Below, one piece after another: positions 15,814-24,224 of a stretch of 64,000 nt of DNA. Below the pieces are notes generated by a model that was not told the DNA's origin, searched no databases, and worked only from the letters and a program-made list of their open reading frames with translations. Location: positions 329,040-393,039 of the forward strand of contig NZ_WJBU01000002.1 in assembly GCF_009646335.1 (NCBI RefSeq), given 5' to 3'. Origin of the DNA: Caenimonas koreensis DSM 17982 (GTDB lineage: Bacteria > Pseudomonadota > Gammaproteobacteria > Burkholderiales > Burkholderiaceae_C). The position numbers and the translations under genes were made by a program. Position 1 is the stretch's first letter. Each line of letters begins with the position of its first letter.

Positions 15814-17289
15814 TTGGACAACCCACTGATGACAGCCTCCTTTTCCGAACTCAACCTCGCCGAACCATTGGCCCGTGCCGTAGCTGAAATGGGCTACGAG
15901 ACCATGACGCCCATCCAGGCGCAGGCCATTCCTGTCGTGATTTCCGGCAGGGATGTGATGGGGGCGGCCCAGACGGGCACCGGCAAGACAGCCGCGTTTG
16001 CGCTCCCCCTGCTGCAGCGCATGCTCAAGCACGAGAACGCATCCACATCACCCGCTCGGCACCCGGTGCGCGCGCTCGTGCTGCTTCCCACGCGCGAACT
16101 GGCAGACCAGGTGGCGCAGCAGATCAAGCTCTACGCCAAATACACCAACCTGCGCAGCGCCGTGGTGTTCGGCGGCATCGACATGAAGCCGCAGACGCTG
16201 GAGTTGAAAAAGGGCGTTGAGGTGCTCGTGGCGACGCCAGGCCGCCTGCTCGACCACATCGAAGCCAAGAATGCCGTGCTCAACCAGGTCGAGTACGTCG
16301 TGCTCGACGAGGCGGACCGCATGCTCGACATCGGCTTCCTGCCCGACCTGCAGCGCATCCTGTCCTTCCTGCCGAAGCAGCGCACAACGCTGTTGTTCTC
16401 GGCGACGTTCTCGACCGACATCAAGCGTCTTGCCGGCAGCTACCTGCAGGACCCGGTGACGATTGAAGTGGCGCGGCCCAATGAGACGGCCTCCACTGTC
16501 GAGCAGCACTTCTACAGCGTACCCGACGAAGAAAAGCGCCACGCCCTCAAGCAGATCGTGCGCCAGCGCGGTTTGACGCAGGCGTTCGTTTTCGTCAACA
16601 GCAAGCTGGGCTGCGCGAGGCTCGCACGCTCACTCGAGCGCGAAGGCCTGAAGACCACGGCGCTGCACGGCGACAAGAGCCAGGACGAGCGCCTGAAGGC
16701 GCTGGCCGCGTTCAAGGCGGGCGAGGTCGACCTGCTCGTGGCAACCGACGTTGCGGCACGCGGCCTTGACATCAAGGATGTGCCCGCGGTGTTCAACTTC
16801 GACGTGCCGTTCAACGCAGAAGACTATGTGCACCGCATCGGCCGCACCGGTCGTGCTGGCGCATCAGGGCTGGCCGTGACGTTTGTCTCGGGCACCGATG
16901 CCCGGCTGGTGGGCGATATCGAGAAGCTGCTCAAGCGCAAGATCGAGCTCGAAGCCATCGAGTTCGATGAAGACAAGCCACGTGGCCGCATCAATGATGG
17001 CCGCCGCGCCTGGCGTGAAGCCGGTGAGACTGGCGACCCGCGCGACGCGCTCGACGCTCCAGCGGGCCTCGACCGCGAACGTGAGCGCGACCGCCGCGCA
17101 CCACAACGGGAGTCGTATCGCGATTCACGGCAGCCCGCCGCGCCACGCGATCCGTTCTTCGACCAGCCTTACGAGACGCCTGCTGTCGATACGCCGCCGG
17201 CGTGGGAGACGGCCGCCAGGCCAGCGTCGCGCGTATCGGCCAATATCAAGCCGAAGCGCAAGGTCGCGGCGCTGTTCAAGTCCGAGTGA
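15814..17289 (+). CDS. DEAD-box RNA helicase (RhlE-like)
   Basis: ATP-dependent RNA helicase, 486-491 residues. Counting from the ATG at 15829, the Q motif is near residues 23-30, Walker A (AQTGTGKT) is at 47-54, DEAD is at 160-163, SAT follows, and motif VI is HRIGRTGRAG. A basic, low-complexity tail of about 100 residues (from EDKPRGRINDGRR) is typical of RhlE-type proteins that remodel ribosomal or cold-shock RNA. Either the TTG at 15814, placed for leaderless translation, or the ATG at 15829 may start the protein. The last 14 bp overlap the converging apaH gene. Confidence 0.94.
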   Translation: MDNPLMTASFSELNLAEPLARAVAEMGYETMTPIQAQAIPVVISGRDVMGAAQTGTGKTAAFALPLLQRMLKHENASTSPARHPVRALVLLPTRELADQVAQQIKLYAKYTNLRSAVVFGGIDMKPQTLELKKGVEVLVATPGRLLDHIEAKNAVLNQVEYVVLDEADRMLDIGFLPDLQRILSFLPKQRTTLLFSATFSTDIKRLAGSYLQDPVTIEVARPNETASTVEQHFYSVPDEEKRHALKQIVRQRGLTQAFVFVNSKLGCARLARSLEREGLKTTALHGDKSQDERLKALAAFKAGEVDLLVATDVAARGLDIKDVPAVFNFDVPFNAEDYVHRIGRTGRAGASGLAVTFVSGTDARLVGDIEKLLKRKIELEAIEFDEDKPRGRINDGRRAWREAGETGDPRDALDAPAGLDRERERDRRAPQRESYRDSRQPAAPRDPFFDQPYETPAVDTPPAWETAARPASRVSANIKPKRKVAALFKSE

Positions 17290-18121
17290 CTTGACCGGGC
17301 GCCTGCGCCTGGACGCATTTCACCTGGATCAATTCATCTGCGTCGCGCGTCGCGCCCAGGCGTATTGCACTGAGGCAGCCGCCCCACACGCACCCCGTGT
17401 CGAGGGAAATGATGTCGGGCCGCCTGAGCAACCCCAGCGTTGACCAATGGCCAAACGCAACCACCGCACCAGCGGTCTTGCGCCCTGGCACGTCGAACCA
17501 CGGCAAGAAGCCTGCCGGCGCGGCTTCCGGGCCGCCCGAGGTCTTCAGGTCCATCACACCTTCTGCCGTGCAAAAGCGCAGCCGCGTCAGTGCATTCACG
17601 ATCACCCGCAGCCGGTCGTTGCCCACGAGCGAATCGCTCCATTGCGCGGGCTCGTTGCCGTACATGTGCGCAAGAAAGTCGGTCATGCCAGGCCCGCGCA
17701 GGGCGCTTTCAACTTCAGTTGCCAGTGCAAGTGTGGCGCTCACGTCCCATTGCGGCAGCACGCCGGCGTGCACCATGAGGACGCCATGTTCATGCATTGC
17801 CATGCGCTGGTGGCGCAGCCAGTCGAGCATCGCAGCGCGATCATCGGCTTGCAGCACCCCGTCCATCGTGTCGCCGCGGTGAGGCGCGCGCAGCTGGCTT
17901 GCGACGGCAAGCAGGCTGAGGTCGTGGTTGCCCAGCAGGCAGCGCGCCGAGTGGCCCAGGCGCATCAGCCGCCGGAGCACCCCCGCGGAGTCGGGGCCAC
18001 GGTTGACGAGGTCACCCAGCAGGTAGAGCGTGTCGCGGCTCGCCGAGAAATCGAGCGTTGTAAGGAGGTTGCCCAGGGCACTGTCGCAGCCCTGCACATC
18101 ACCGATCAAGTACAGTGCCAT
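17276..18121 (-). CDS. apaH: symmetrical bis(5'-nucleosyl)-tetraphosphatase
   Basis: Hydrolyses Ap4A to two ADP and removes Np4 caps from RNA; cytoplasmic metallophosphatase of 281 residues. Signature motifs are GDVQGCDSAL, LLGDLVNRGPDS, CLLGNHD and VHAGVLPQWD, followed by GHWSTLG and DTGCVWGG. A GAGAAT hexamer is 7 nt upstream of the ATG. The start codon lies only 23 bp from that of the divergent CorC/CNNM-type gene, so each gene's promoter must overlap the other's transcribed region unless the leaders are minimal. Confidence 0.96.
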   Translation of the reverse strand: MALYLIGDVQGCDSALGNLLTTLDFSASRDTLYLLGDLVNRGPDSAGVLRRLMRLGHSARCLLGNHDLSLLAVASQLRAPHRGDTMDGVLQADDRAAMLDWLRHQRMAMHEHGVLMVHAGVLPQWDVSATLALATEVESALRGPGMTDFLAHMYGNEPAQWSDSLVGNDRLRVIVNALTRLRFCTAEGVMDLKTSGGPEAAPAGFLPWFDVPGRKTAGAVVAFGHWSTLGLLRRPDIISLDTGCVWGGCLSAIRLGATRDADELIQVKCVQAQAPGQVTRT

Positions 18122-18144
18122 TTGCTCAATTCTCGCCCGCTTTC

Positions 18145-19455
18145 ATGGATGTCCTGCTCATCGTTGTGCTGACGCTGCTCAATGGCCTTTTCGCCATGTC
18201 GGAGCTGGCGTTGGCGTCAAGCCGCAAAGCGTTGCTGCTGGCGATGGCTGAATCGGGGGATCCAGGCGCAAAAGCGGCCCTGAAGCTGCTTGAGCAGCCC
18301 ACGCAGTTTTTATCGACTGTGCAAGTCGGCATCACGGCAACGGGCATGCTCAACGGTATTGTTGGAGAAGCTGCTTTCAGCAGCGGCGTGGCGACGTGGT
18401 TGCAGACCTTCGGCGTTCGCGCACGCGTATCGGAGATCGCGGCCACTGCGCTGGTAGTCACGGCCATCACGTTCACCACGATCATCTTCGGCGAGCTGGT
18501 GCCCAAGCGCATCGGCCAGCTGTATCCGGAGCCGGTGTCTCGCATCATGTCGCGCCCCATGGCGTGGCTGGCTCGCGCGGCCCGGCCATTCGTCGTGCTG
18601 CTCACGTCCACCACCCAAGCCATCCTCAAACTGCTGCACATCGACAGCACGCGTGAGCGCGGCATGACCGAAGAAGAAATCGCGCACAGCCTGGAAGAAG
18701 GTGTGGATGCGGGCGTGATCGAACAGCACGAGCGGCAGATGGTGCAAAACGTATTCCACCTTGACGACCGGCCGCTCACGTCGTTCATGGTGCCGCGCTC
18801 GGAAATTGAATGGCTCGACGCCGGCTGGGATCTCAAGCAGTGCCTGCGCGAAGTGGGGCAGGGCGATGCGCACTCGTGGTATCCGGTGTGCCGGGGCTCG
18901 CTCGACGATGTCGTGGGCCTGGTGAGCGTCGCGCGCCTGCTCGCCGCGTCCCAGCAGGAGGCGGCTGGCAGCATCGAATCGCTGGTGTCGCCGGCGCTCT
19001 TCGTGCCGGAAACTCTCTCGGGCATGGAATTGCTCGAGCAGTTTCGCGAGCGGTCGGGGCGCATGGTGTTCGTCGTCGACGAATACGGCGTGGTGCAGGG
19101 CCTGATGACGCCGCACGACCTGCTCGAAGCGATCACGGGCGAGTTGCAGCCGGGCGCGCAGGCCGACGCCTGGGCCACCAAACGCGCGGACGGTTCGTGG
19201 CTGCTCGATGGCTTGATGCCCGTGTCAGAGTTGAAAGCGCGCCTGGACATCCGCGAGCTTCCGGAAGAAGACCGCGGCCGCTACAACACGCTGGCCGGTC
19301 TGCTGATGTCGGTGTCGGGCCACCTGCCCGCGACGGGCGAAGTCATCGAGTGTGGCGACTGGAAGTTCGAGGTGGTTGACCTGGATGGCAAGCGCATCGA
19401 CAAGGTGCTTGCCGTGTTGCAGCCGCCGCGTGAGAGCGGCGACACATCCAGGTAG
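18145..19455 (+). CDS. CNNM/CorC-type hemolysin family membrane protein
   Basis: A 436-residue membrane protein. The N-terminal DUF21/CNNM domain has four hydrophobic segments (LLIVVLTLLNGLFAMSELAL, then TGMLNGIVGEAAF and FTTIIFGELVPKRIG). Next come a CBS-domain pair (TSFMVPRSEIEWLD ... GRMVFVVDEYGVVQGLMTPHDLLEAI) and a C-terminal CorC/HlyC domain (DGLMPVSELKARLDI). The family is linked to Mg2+/Co2+ efflux. The frame is open from a GTG at 18115, but the ATG at 18145 begins the conserved hydrophobic helix. It is divergent from apaH. Confidence 0.9.
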   Translation: MDVLLIVVLTLLNGLFAMSELALASSRKALLLAMAESGDPGAKAALKLLEQPTQFLSTVQVGITATGMLNGIVGEAAFSSGVATWLQTFGVRARVSEIAATALVVTAITFTTIIFGELVPKRIGQLYPEPVSRIMSRPMAWLARAARPFVVLLTSTTQAILKLLHIDSTRERGMTEEEIAHSLEEGVDAGVIEQHERQMVQNVFHLDDRPLTSFMVPRSEIEWLDAGWDLKQCLREVGQGDAHSWYPVCRGSLDDVVGLVSVARLLAASQQEAAGSIESLVSPALFVPETLSGMELLEQFRERSGRMVFVVDEYGVVQGLMTPHDLLEAITGELQPGAQADAWATKRADGSWLLDGLMPVSELKARLDIRELPEEDRGRYNTLAGLLMSVSGHLPATGEVIECGDWKFEVVDLDGKRIDKVLAVLQPPRESGDTSR

Positions 19456-19484
19456 CAAGTGATGGTTCGGGAAAACAGGAGGGC

Positions 19485-20240
19485 ATGAGGATGTCGGATT
19501 CGGTGTACTACGAAAAGCCGGTGCTGCTGGACCGCGACAAGCATCGCGCGCGCCGGGTGCTGCCCAGCACGGACTTCGGCTTTGCGCGCAAGGCCAATTC
19601 CCTGTACCTCGCCGCAGTGGAATTTTCAGAAGCGTTCAAGGAATATCCGGTTGTGTTCACGCGTGGTGGCAACGGCCACATCGTGCCGGTCGCGATGCTC
19701 GGCTTGCGCGCCCGGGAAAACCTGTTCGTGGACAGCGAAGGCCGCTGGCTCGCGGCGTATGTACCTGCCTTCGTGCGGCGCTACCCGTTCGTGCTGGCTG
19801 ATCTGGGGTCCAAGACCATGGGTGTGTGCATCGACGAAGCGTTTTCCGGGCTGAACGATAACGAAGGTGAGGCACTGTTCGAGGCAGACGGCACCGACAC
19901 ACCGTTCCTGCGCAACGCGCTCGATTTCCTCAACCGCTACCAGAACGAATACCAGCGCACAGAGGCTTTCTGCCAGCGGCTCGAACAGGCGGATGTGCTG
20001 GTTGAGATGAGCGCCAAGGCCGATCTCGTCGACGGTCGCAGCTTCATGGTCAGCGGCCTGCTGGTCGTTGACGAGGCCCGGCTCATGGCATTGCCCGACG
20101 CAACGGTGCTATCGCTGTTCCGTGTGGGCGAGCTTCACCTGGTCTCGATGCACCTGGCTTCGCTGTCGAACATGAAAAAACTGGTGGACCGCATGGCCGA
20201 GCGCCAAAGCCCGCTGCAACCGGCGCCCAAGCCCGGCTGA
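19485..20240 (+). CDS. SapC family protein
   Basis: A 251-residue soluble protein of the SapC family (first described next to S-layer genes; exact function unknown). Typical features are FARKANSLYLAAVEFSEAFKEYPVVF near the start, the block PFVLADLGSKTMGVCIDE, and a C-terminal SGLLVVDEARLMALPDATV. A good AGGAGGG Shine-Dalgarno sequence precedes the ATG at 19485 (another ATG is at 19491). SapC genes often neighbour TonB-dependent receptors; one lies 4 kb downstream here, but not in the same operon. Its stop abuts the stop of the converging hypothetical gene. Confidence 0.88.
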   Translation: MRMSDSVYYEKPVLLDRDKHRARRVLPSTDFGFARKANSLYLAAVEFSEAFKEYPVVFTRGGNGHIVPVAMLGLRARENLFVDSEGRWLAAYVPAFVRRYPFVLADLGSKTMGVCIDEAFSGLNDNEGEALFEADGTDTPFLRNALDFLNRYQNEYQRTEAFCQRLEQADVLVEMSAKADLVDGRSFMVSGLLVVDEARLMALPDATVLSLFRVGELHLVSMHLASLSNMKKLVDRMAERQSPLQPAPKPG

Positions 20241-20591
20241 TCACCCCAGCGCACGCGCGCCGGGTACCGCGGGGAAGTGCGACAGGTCCGTGATCGTGAC
20301 GGCGTCCTGTGCGACCAGGCGGGCCAGCAGTGAATCGACTTCAGTGCGCGAGAGTTTTGAGGTGACGGCGATCCAGCGCCGATTCACGGCCCGATGACTC
20401 ATCACCGACAGCGTGCGCAACACCGGAGCCGTCCGTGCCCTGCAAGGCAGGTCCGGCCAGTGCTTGAGGCGGTAGGCGAGGCCGCTGGTGTCGTTGGCCG
20501 CCTCTCGATGGGTATGCAAGGCGATGAGTTCGCCGAATGACGTGGTGGTTCTGCGAGCCCAGCTGGAGAAGGTGTCGAATGCGGTGGGCAT
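20241..20591 (-). CDS. hypothetical protein
   Basis: A 116-residue protein that I do not recognise. The C-terminal half (RRWIAVTSKLSRTEVDSLLARLVAQDAVTITDLS, read as separate helices and a short hairpin) looks like a winged-helix element, but it is too short to assign. No signal peptide is present. The ATG at 20591 is chosen because AAGGG lies 9 nt upstream; the ATG at 20600 overlaps that site. It converges on the SapC gene with directly adjacent stop codons. Confidence 0.55.
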   Translation of the reverse strand: MPTAFDTFSSWARRTTTSFGELIALHTHREAANDTSGLAYRLKHWPDLPCRARTAPVLRTLSVMSHRAVNRRWIAVTSKLSRTEVDSLLARLVAQDAVTITDLSHFPAVPGARALG

Positions 20592-20698
20592 GGATTGCAT
20601 CCCTTGTGTGTGATGCAAGTGTGGAGGCGCGCCGCGTTGGCGCCCTAGGTGCTGTGCCCGTGGTCCCTTAAGGATTTCGCCTAGCTCTGCATTGAGAG

Positions 20699-21088
20699 TC
20701 AGGCACCGGGTTGGCGCAGCAGGGACACCGTGGCGATGCCAAGTGCCGTGGCGGCAAACGAGCCAAGCATGTGTGCAAATGCGATTGCCAGCGCAGAAGC
20801 CGTTTCACCGTTCTGCAACTGCGTCACGACTTCTGCCGAAAACGTGGAAAAAGTCGTGAGGCCGCCCAGAAACCCGGTAATGACGAAGAGGCGGATGTGC
20901 GGTGGCAACTGTGGCGATGTCGCGAAGAATGCAATGGCGACTCCTACCAGGTAGCCGCCGGCCAGGTTGGCGGCCAAGGTGCCCAGCGGCAGCGCCGGAA
21001 ACATCGGATTGAACTTGAGGGCCAGCGTCCAGCGCAGCAACGCCCCGAGGGCGGCGCCCAGCGAGATTGAAACGATGGAGCCGATCAT
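20699..21088 (-). CDS. crcB: fluoride efflux transporter CrcB
   Basis: A 129-residue Fluc-type fluoride channel with four membrane helices. It works as an antiparallel dimer exporting fluoride across the inner membrane. The family signature GFLGGLTTFSTFSAE is intact, as is the GALLRW segment in helix 1. It lies downstream of the tRNA-Thr terminator on the same strand. I looked for a fluoride riboswitch in the 40 bases between terminator and start and see none. Confidence 0.95.
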   Translation of the reverse strand: MIGSIVSISLGAALGALLRWTLALKFNPMFPALPLGTLAANLAGGYLVGVAIAFFATSPQLPPHIRLFVITGFLGGLTTFSTFSAEVVTQLQNGETASALAIAFAHMLGSFAATALGIATVSLLRQPGA

Positions 21089-21127
21089 GGTTCAGTCACC
21101 TGACGTGAAGACGCAGCGTGGAGCGCA

Positions 21128-21166
21128 CAAAAGAAAAGGGCGCCCGGCTTGCCGCCAGGCGCCCTT
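21128..21166 (-). terminator. rho-independent terminator after tRNA-Thr
   Basis: On the minus strand a 9-bp perfect stem (21058-type spacing not needed: arms at 21058+78=21136-21144 and 21158-21166) encloses a 13-nt loop and is followed by a T-rich run in 21128-21135. It lies 9 nt after the tRNA 3' end. Confidence 0.85.
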
Positions 21167-21175
21167 GAAGCATTG

Positions 21176-21251
21176 TGGTGCCGGAGAGATGAATCGAACA
21201 CCCGACCTTCTCATTACGAATGAGCTGCTCTACCGACTGAGCTACACCGGC
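21176..21251 (-). tRNA. tRNA-Thr (anticodon CGU)
   Basis: A 76-nt tRNA with encoded CCA. The acceptor stem begins GCCGG and ends CCGGC followed by ACCA. The D arm is GCTC-AGTCGGTA-GAGC, the anticodon loop is TTCGTAA with anticodon CGT, and the T arm contains TTCGATT. It closely matches bacterial tRNA-Thr(CGU), which reads ACG codons. A rho-independent terminator follows immediately. Confidence 0.96.
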
Positions 21252-21422
21252 TTTGTTGTGCAGCCTGCGATTATAGCGTGAGTCTGCGCGAGGTTTTTGG
21301 TGCTGTCCTGTGCGTGCAAACAGTGCATTGGTGAGCTGGCCAACTTTTTGCATGGGGTTGAACATCGGGAAAACGATAGAAGCGACTGTCACAGGCAGCA
21401 CCGCCAGAACCTCTTGCCGATT

Positions 21423-21428
21423 TATACT
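21423..21428 (+). promoter_or_regulatory. possible -10 box for the exbB operon
   Basis: TATACT, about 94 bases upstream of the exbB start, is the best -10 match in the gap. No convincing -35 is seen at the expected distance, so it may depend on an activator or be spurious. Confidence 0.3.
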
Positions 21429-21521
21429 CGCGGGCTTTGGACAAACACCGAGCCCTACCGGGTACACGTAATGTGCCCAAAAAAAGCGCTTTTGAACCCC
21501 AAAAGACAAAAGGAACTTATC

Positions 21522-22376
21522 TTGCGATCCCTGGCCTCCACCCTTCGCATCGTTGCCGCCGCTGTGCTGCCGATCATTTTCTCTTTCTCCACCATGACGG
21601 CCAGCGCCCAGGCGCCCGCTGCTTCGGCGCCCGCGCCTGAGGCAACTGCTGCTGCCGCTGCAGCGCCTGCCATGCCGGCCGCGCCCGCCGCGGCCAAGAA
21701 GCCGGAAGCTGCCCTCGAAAACCCGTACGGTATCGAAGCGCTGTGGAAAGGTTCCGATAACATTGCACGCGCCGTGCTCGTCATCCTCGCGATCATGAGT
21801 ATTGGCAGCTGGTACATCATGATCGTCAAGCTCCTTGAGCAGTCGAAGATGAACCGCCATGCGCGCACCGTCGACAAGAATTTCTGGCAAGCCAAGTCGG
21901 TGAGTGAAGGTGCTGGCGCACTCGAGAAGAACAGCGCCTACCGCTTCATCGCCGAGTCGGGCGTCGCAGCGACGAACGATCATGGCGGCCTCAAGAGCCA
22001 CATCCCGATGCACGACTGGATCCCCATGTCCGTCACGTCCGCCGTTGACCGCATCAACGCGACCATGCAGGGCGGCCTGGCCTTCCTCGCAACGGTCGGC
22101 TCGACCTCTCCCTTCGTCGGCCTGTTCGGCACGGTGTGGGGCATCTATCACGCACTCACCGCCATCGGAATTTCCGGCCAGGCCTCGATCGACAAGGTCG
22201 CGGGTCCCGTGGGTGAAGCACTCATCATGACGGCCCTGGGCCTGGCAGTCGCGATTCCCGCGGTGCTCGGCTACAACTGGCTGGCACGCCGCAACAAGGC
22301 GGTGATGGATGAAGTGCGCGAATTCAGCGATGAACTGAACGCCGTGATCGTGGGCTCCGCCGGCAAGGCCGCGTAA
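21522..22376 (+). CDS. exbB: ExbB/TolQ/MotA-type proton channel subunit
   Basis: Subunit of the inner-membrane motor that energises TonB with the proton gradient; 284 residues. After a signal-like segment (LRIVAAAVLPIIFSFS) comes a long Ala/Pro stretch. Three helices typical of ExbB follow, with the conserved block LAFLATVGSTSPFVGLFGTVWGIYHAL and GEALIMTALGLAVAIPAV. The frame is open upstream, but the TTG at 21522 has AGGA 8 nt before it and begins the signal-like segment, so I take it as the start. It leads the exbB-exbD-exbD-tonB operon. Confidence 0.92.
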   Translation: MRSLASTLRIVAAAVLPIIFSFSTMTASAQAPAASAPAPEATAAAAAAPAMPAAPAAAKKPEAALENPYGIEALWKGSDNIARAVLVILAIMSIGSWYIMIVKLLEQSKMNRHARTVDKNFWQAKSVSEGAGALEKNSAYRFIAESGVAATNDHGGLKSHIPMHDWIPMSVTSAVDRINATMQGGLAFLATVGSTSPFVGLFGTVWGIYHALTAIGISGQASIDKVAGPVGEALIMTALGLAVAIPAVLGYNWLARRNKAVMDEVREFSDELNAVIVGSAGKAA

Positions 22377-22409
22377 GCGGTCTTCCCGGCAACTTACCGA
22401 AAGAACGCC

Positions 22410-22838
22410 ATGGCAATGGCAGTCGGCCCGTCCAGCGGAGACGATGACGAAGTCATGTCCAACATCAACACCACGCCCCTTGTGGACGTGATGCTGGTGC
22501 TGCTCATCATCTTCCTGATCACGATCCCCGTGGTTACCACGTCGATCCCCGTCTCGCTTCCCAAAGAGCGCGTCGAGATTCGTGAAACCAAGCCCGAAAA
22601 CGTGATCATCTCGGTGGACACGCAGGGCAATGTCTTCTGGTACGACCAGAAGATGGCTACGCCGCGCGACCTGATCGAGCGGCTCAAGCGCGTGTCGAGC
22701 ATCCAGCCCCAGCCTGAGGTGCAGATCCGCGGCGACATGGCTGCGAAGTACGATGGCGTTGGCAAGGTTCTTTATGCGTGCCAGGTGGCCGGTATCGTGA
22801 AGGTTGCCTTCATTACCGAGCCGCCCGCGCTCAACTGA
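22410..22838 (+). CDS. exbD: ExbD/TolR biopolymer transport protein (first copy)
   Basis: A 142-residue partner of ExbB with one N-terminal membrane helix carrying the essential Asp in NTTPLVDVMLVLLIIFLIT, and a periplasmic domain of about 100 residues. It forms the ExbB-ExbD motor that drives TonB. It lies 33 bp after exbB and a few bases before the second exbD. The two copies share only the membrane helix region closely; the periplasmic domains differ. Confidence 0.93.
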   Translation: MAMAVGPSSGDDDEVMSNINTTPLVDVMLVLLIIFLITIPVVTTSIPVSLPKERVEIRETKPENVIISVDTQGNVFWYDQKMATPRDLIERLKRVSSIQPQPEVQIRGDMAAKYDGVGKVLYACQVAGIVKVAFITEPPALN

Positions 22839-22842
22839 GGTC

Positions 22843-23271
22843 ATGTCCATGAAACGAAGCCGTTTTCGCAACCAGGGCGGCGATCCCGAGCCGATGATGG
22901 ACATCAACACGACCCCGTTGATCGACGTCATGCTCGTGCTGCTCGTGATGCTCATCATCACCATCCCGATCCAGTTTCACGCCGTGAACCTGGAGATGCC
23001 GGTCGGCACCCCGCCGACCACCGTCGAGCCTGACAAGGTCCGCATCGACATCGATCCCGCAAGCGTTGTGTACTGGCAGGGCCTGCCCGTGTCCAGTGCG
23101 GAGCTGGAGCAGAAGATGGAAGCGATTGCGACCATGAACCCGCAGCCCGTCGTCAACGTGCACCCCAGCAAGGACGCCGGCTATGCGGTGTTTGCCAACG
23201 TGCTGTCGACCTCCAAGCGCAAGGGCCTCACCAAGATTGCCGTCACCGGCAGCGAACAGTTCGTGCAGTAA
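22843..23271 (+). CDS. exbD: ExbD/TolR biopolymer transport protein (second copy)
   Basis: A 142-residue second ExbD with MDINTTPLIDVMLVLLVMLIIT containing the proton-pathway Asp. The start may be the ATG at 22843 or the one two codons later. It is 4 bp after the first exbD stop. Paired exbD genes beside exbB and tonB are known in Xanthomonas and some betaproteobacteria, where the second copy can be dispensable for iron uptake but needed for other TonB functions. Confidence 0.92.
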   Translation: MSMKRSRFRNQGGDPEPMMDINTTPLIDVMLVLLVMLIITIPIQFHAVNLEMPVGTPPTTVEPDKVRIDIDPASVVYWQGLPVSSAELEQKMEAIATMNPQPVVNVHPSKDAGYAVFANVLSTSKRKGLTKIAVTGSEQFVQ

Positions 23272-23280
23272 AGGCAAGTC

Positions 23281-23928
23281 ATGACCGCAACCACCATGCA
23301 CATGCCCAAGTACCAGGGCAGCGATCCGCGCCGGCGCACCATCGGCTGGATCGTCGTGGTCCTGGTGCACGTGATCGTGCTCTGGGCACTGATCTCCGGT
23401 ACCGCACGCAAGGGGCTCGAGCTCATCAAGAAGCCGCTCGAAGCAGCAGTGATCCAGGAAGTGATCATTCCGCCGCCGCCCCCGCCGCCGCCGCCGCCCA
23501 AGGAAATCCAGAAGGCTCCGCCCAAGGTCGACGCACCGCCGCCGTTCATTCCGCCGCCCGAAGTGGCGCCGCCTCAGACGTCAGCGCCTGCGATCCAGGC
23601 GACGACCGTTGCGCCCACGAGCCCGGCCGTGATCGCACCGCCGCCGCCGCCCGCAGCGCCACCGGCCACGTCGGGCAAACAGGAGATCAGCGTTGCCTGC
23701 CCGACGCAGGTCAGGCCTGAAATGCCGCGCCAGGCCATCAAGGAAGGCGCGCAGGGAACGGTGAAAGCCCAGGTGATCATTCGCGACGGTGCTGTTCGCG
23801 ACGTCACAATCCTGTCGGGCCCGCGCGTGTTCCATTCGGCGGTGCGCAACGCGATGATGCAATACAAGTGCATTTCGTCCGGCGGCGACATCACTGCCAC
23901 GCAGGAATTCGACTTCAAGATCGAATGA
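23281..23928 (+). CDS. tonB: energy transducer TonB
   Basis: A 215-residue TonB. One membrane helix (IGWIVVVLVHVIVLWALI) contains the His of the SxxxH-like region. A proline-rich periplasmic spacer (ten-proline run near residue 64, further Pro-rich stretches) and the C-terminal TonB box-binding domain (VRPEMPRQAIKEGAQGTVKAQV ... MMQYKCISSG) follow. It passes ExbB/ExbD energy to outer-membrane receptors, most obviously the one encoded next. A strong terminator follows 58 bp downstream. Confidence 0.94.
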   Translation: MTATTMHMPKYQGSDPRRRTIGWIVVVLVHVIVLWALISGTARKGLELIKKPLEAAVIQEVIIPPPPPPPPPPKEIQKAPPKVDAPPPFIPPPEVAPPQTSAPAIQATTVAPTSPAVIAPPPPPAAPPATSGKQEISVACPTQVRPEMPRQAIKEGAQGTVKAQVIIRDGAVRDVTILSGPRVFHSAVRNAMMQYKCISSGGDITATQEFDFKIE

Positions 23929-23986
23929 TTTATCGCGGTTAATTCGATCGAATCCGACGGGTAAATCCTGCGGCGACACAAGTCTT

Positions 23987-24018
23987 CAACAGCCCTCTTT
24001 GCGAGGGCTGTTGTTCTT
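23987..24018 (+). terminator. rho-independent terminator after tonB
   Basis: Perfect 11-bp stem (23987-23997 with 24003-24013), 5-nt loop TTTGC, then TTCTTT. It separates the tonB operon from the receptor gene. Confidence 0.85.
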
Positions 24019-24224
24019 TGGAACACGCCTTTGTTGCCCTGATGTATTTGGGCAACAGAACACCCCAAACACTGTGAATGCGGAGTGACTACAGAGGGCC
24101 GCTTGTGTAAAACCGTGGGCTGGAACGCGACGTGTGTCTAATTTATGAAACGCGTCCGGTCTGATATGCGGGTTATGGGCAATTGCCCAAACTCTTTCTC
24201 GACAGGAACAGGTCTGGAGAACAC
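24019..24224. promoter_or_regulatory. leader region of the TonB-dependent receptor
   Basis: About 200 bases with locally higher A+T (for example CTAATTTATGAAA near 24138) between the terminator and the receptor start. It must contain the receptor promoter. I cannot assign -35/-10 boxes with confidence, and I see no clear Fur box. Confidence 0.4.

Noticed and set aside
21089..21127. Fluoride riboswitch upstream of crcB
   Set aside because: Only about 40 bases separate the tRNA terminator and the start codon, and the conserved fluoride-aptamer pattern is not seen.
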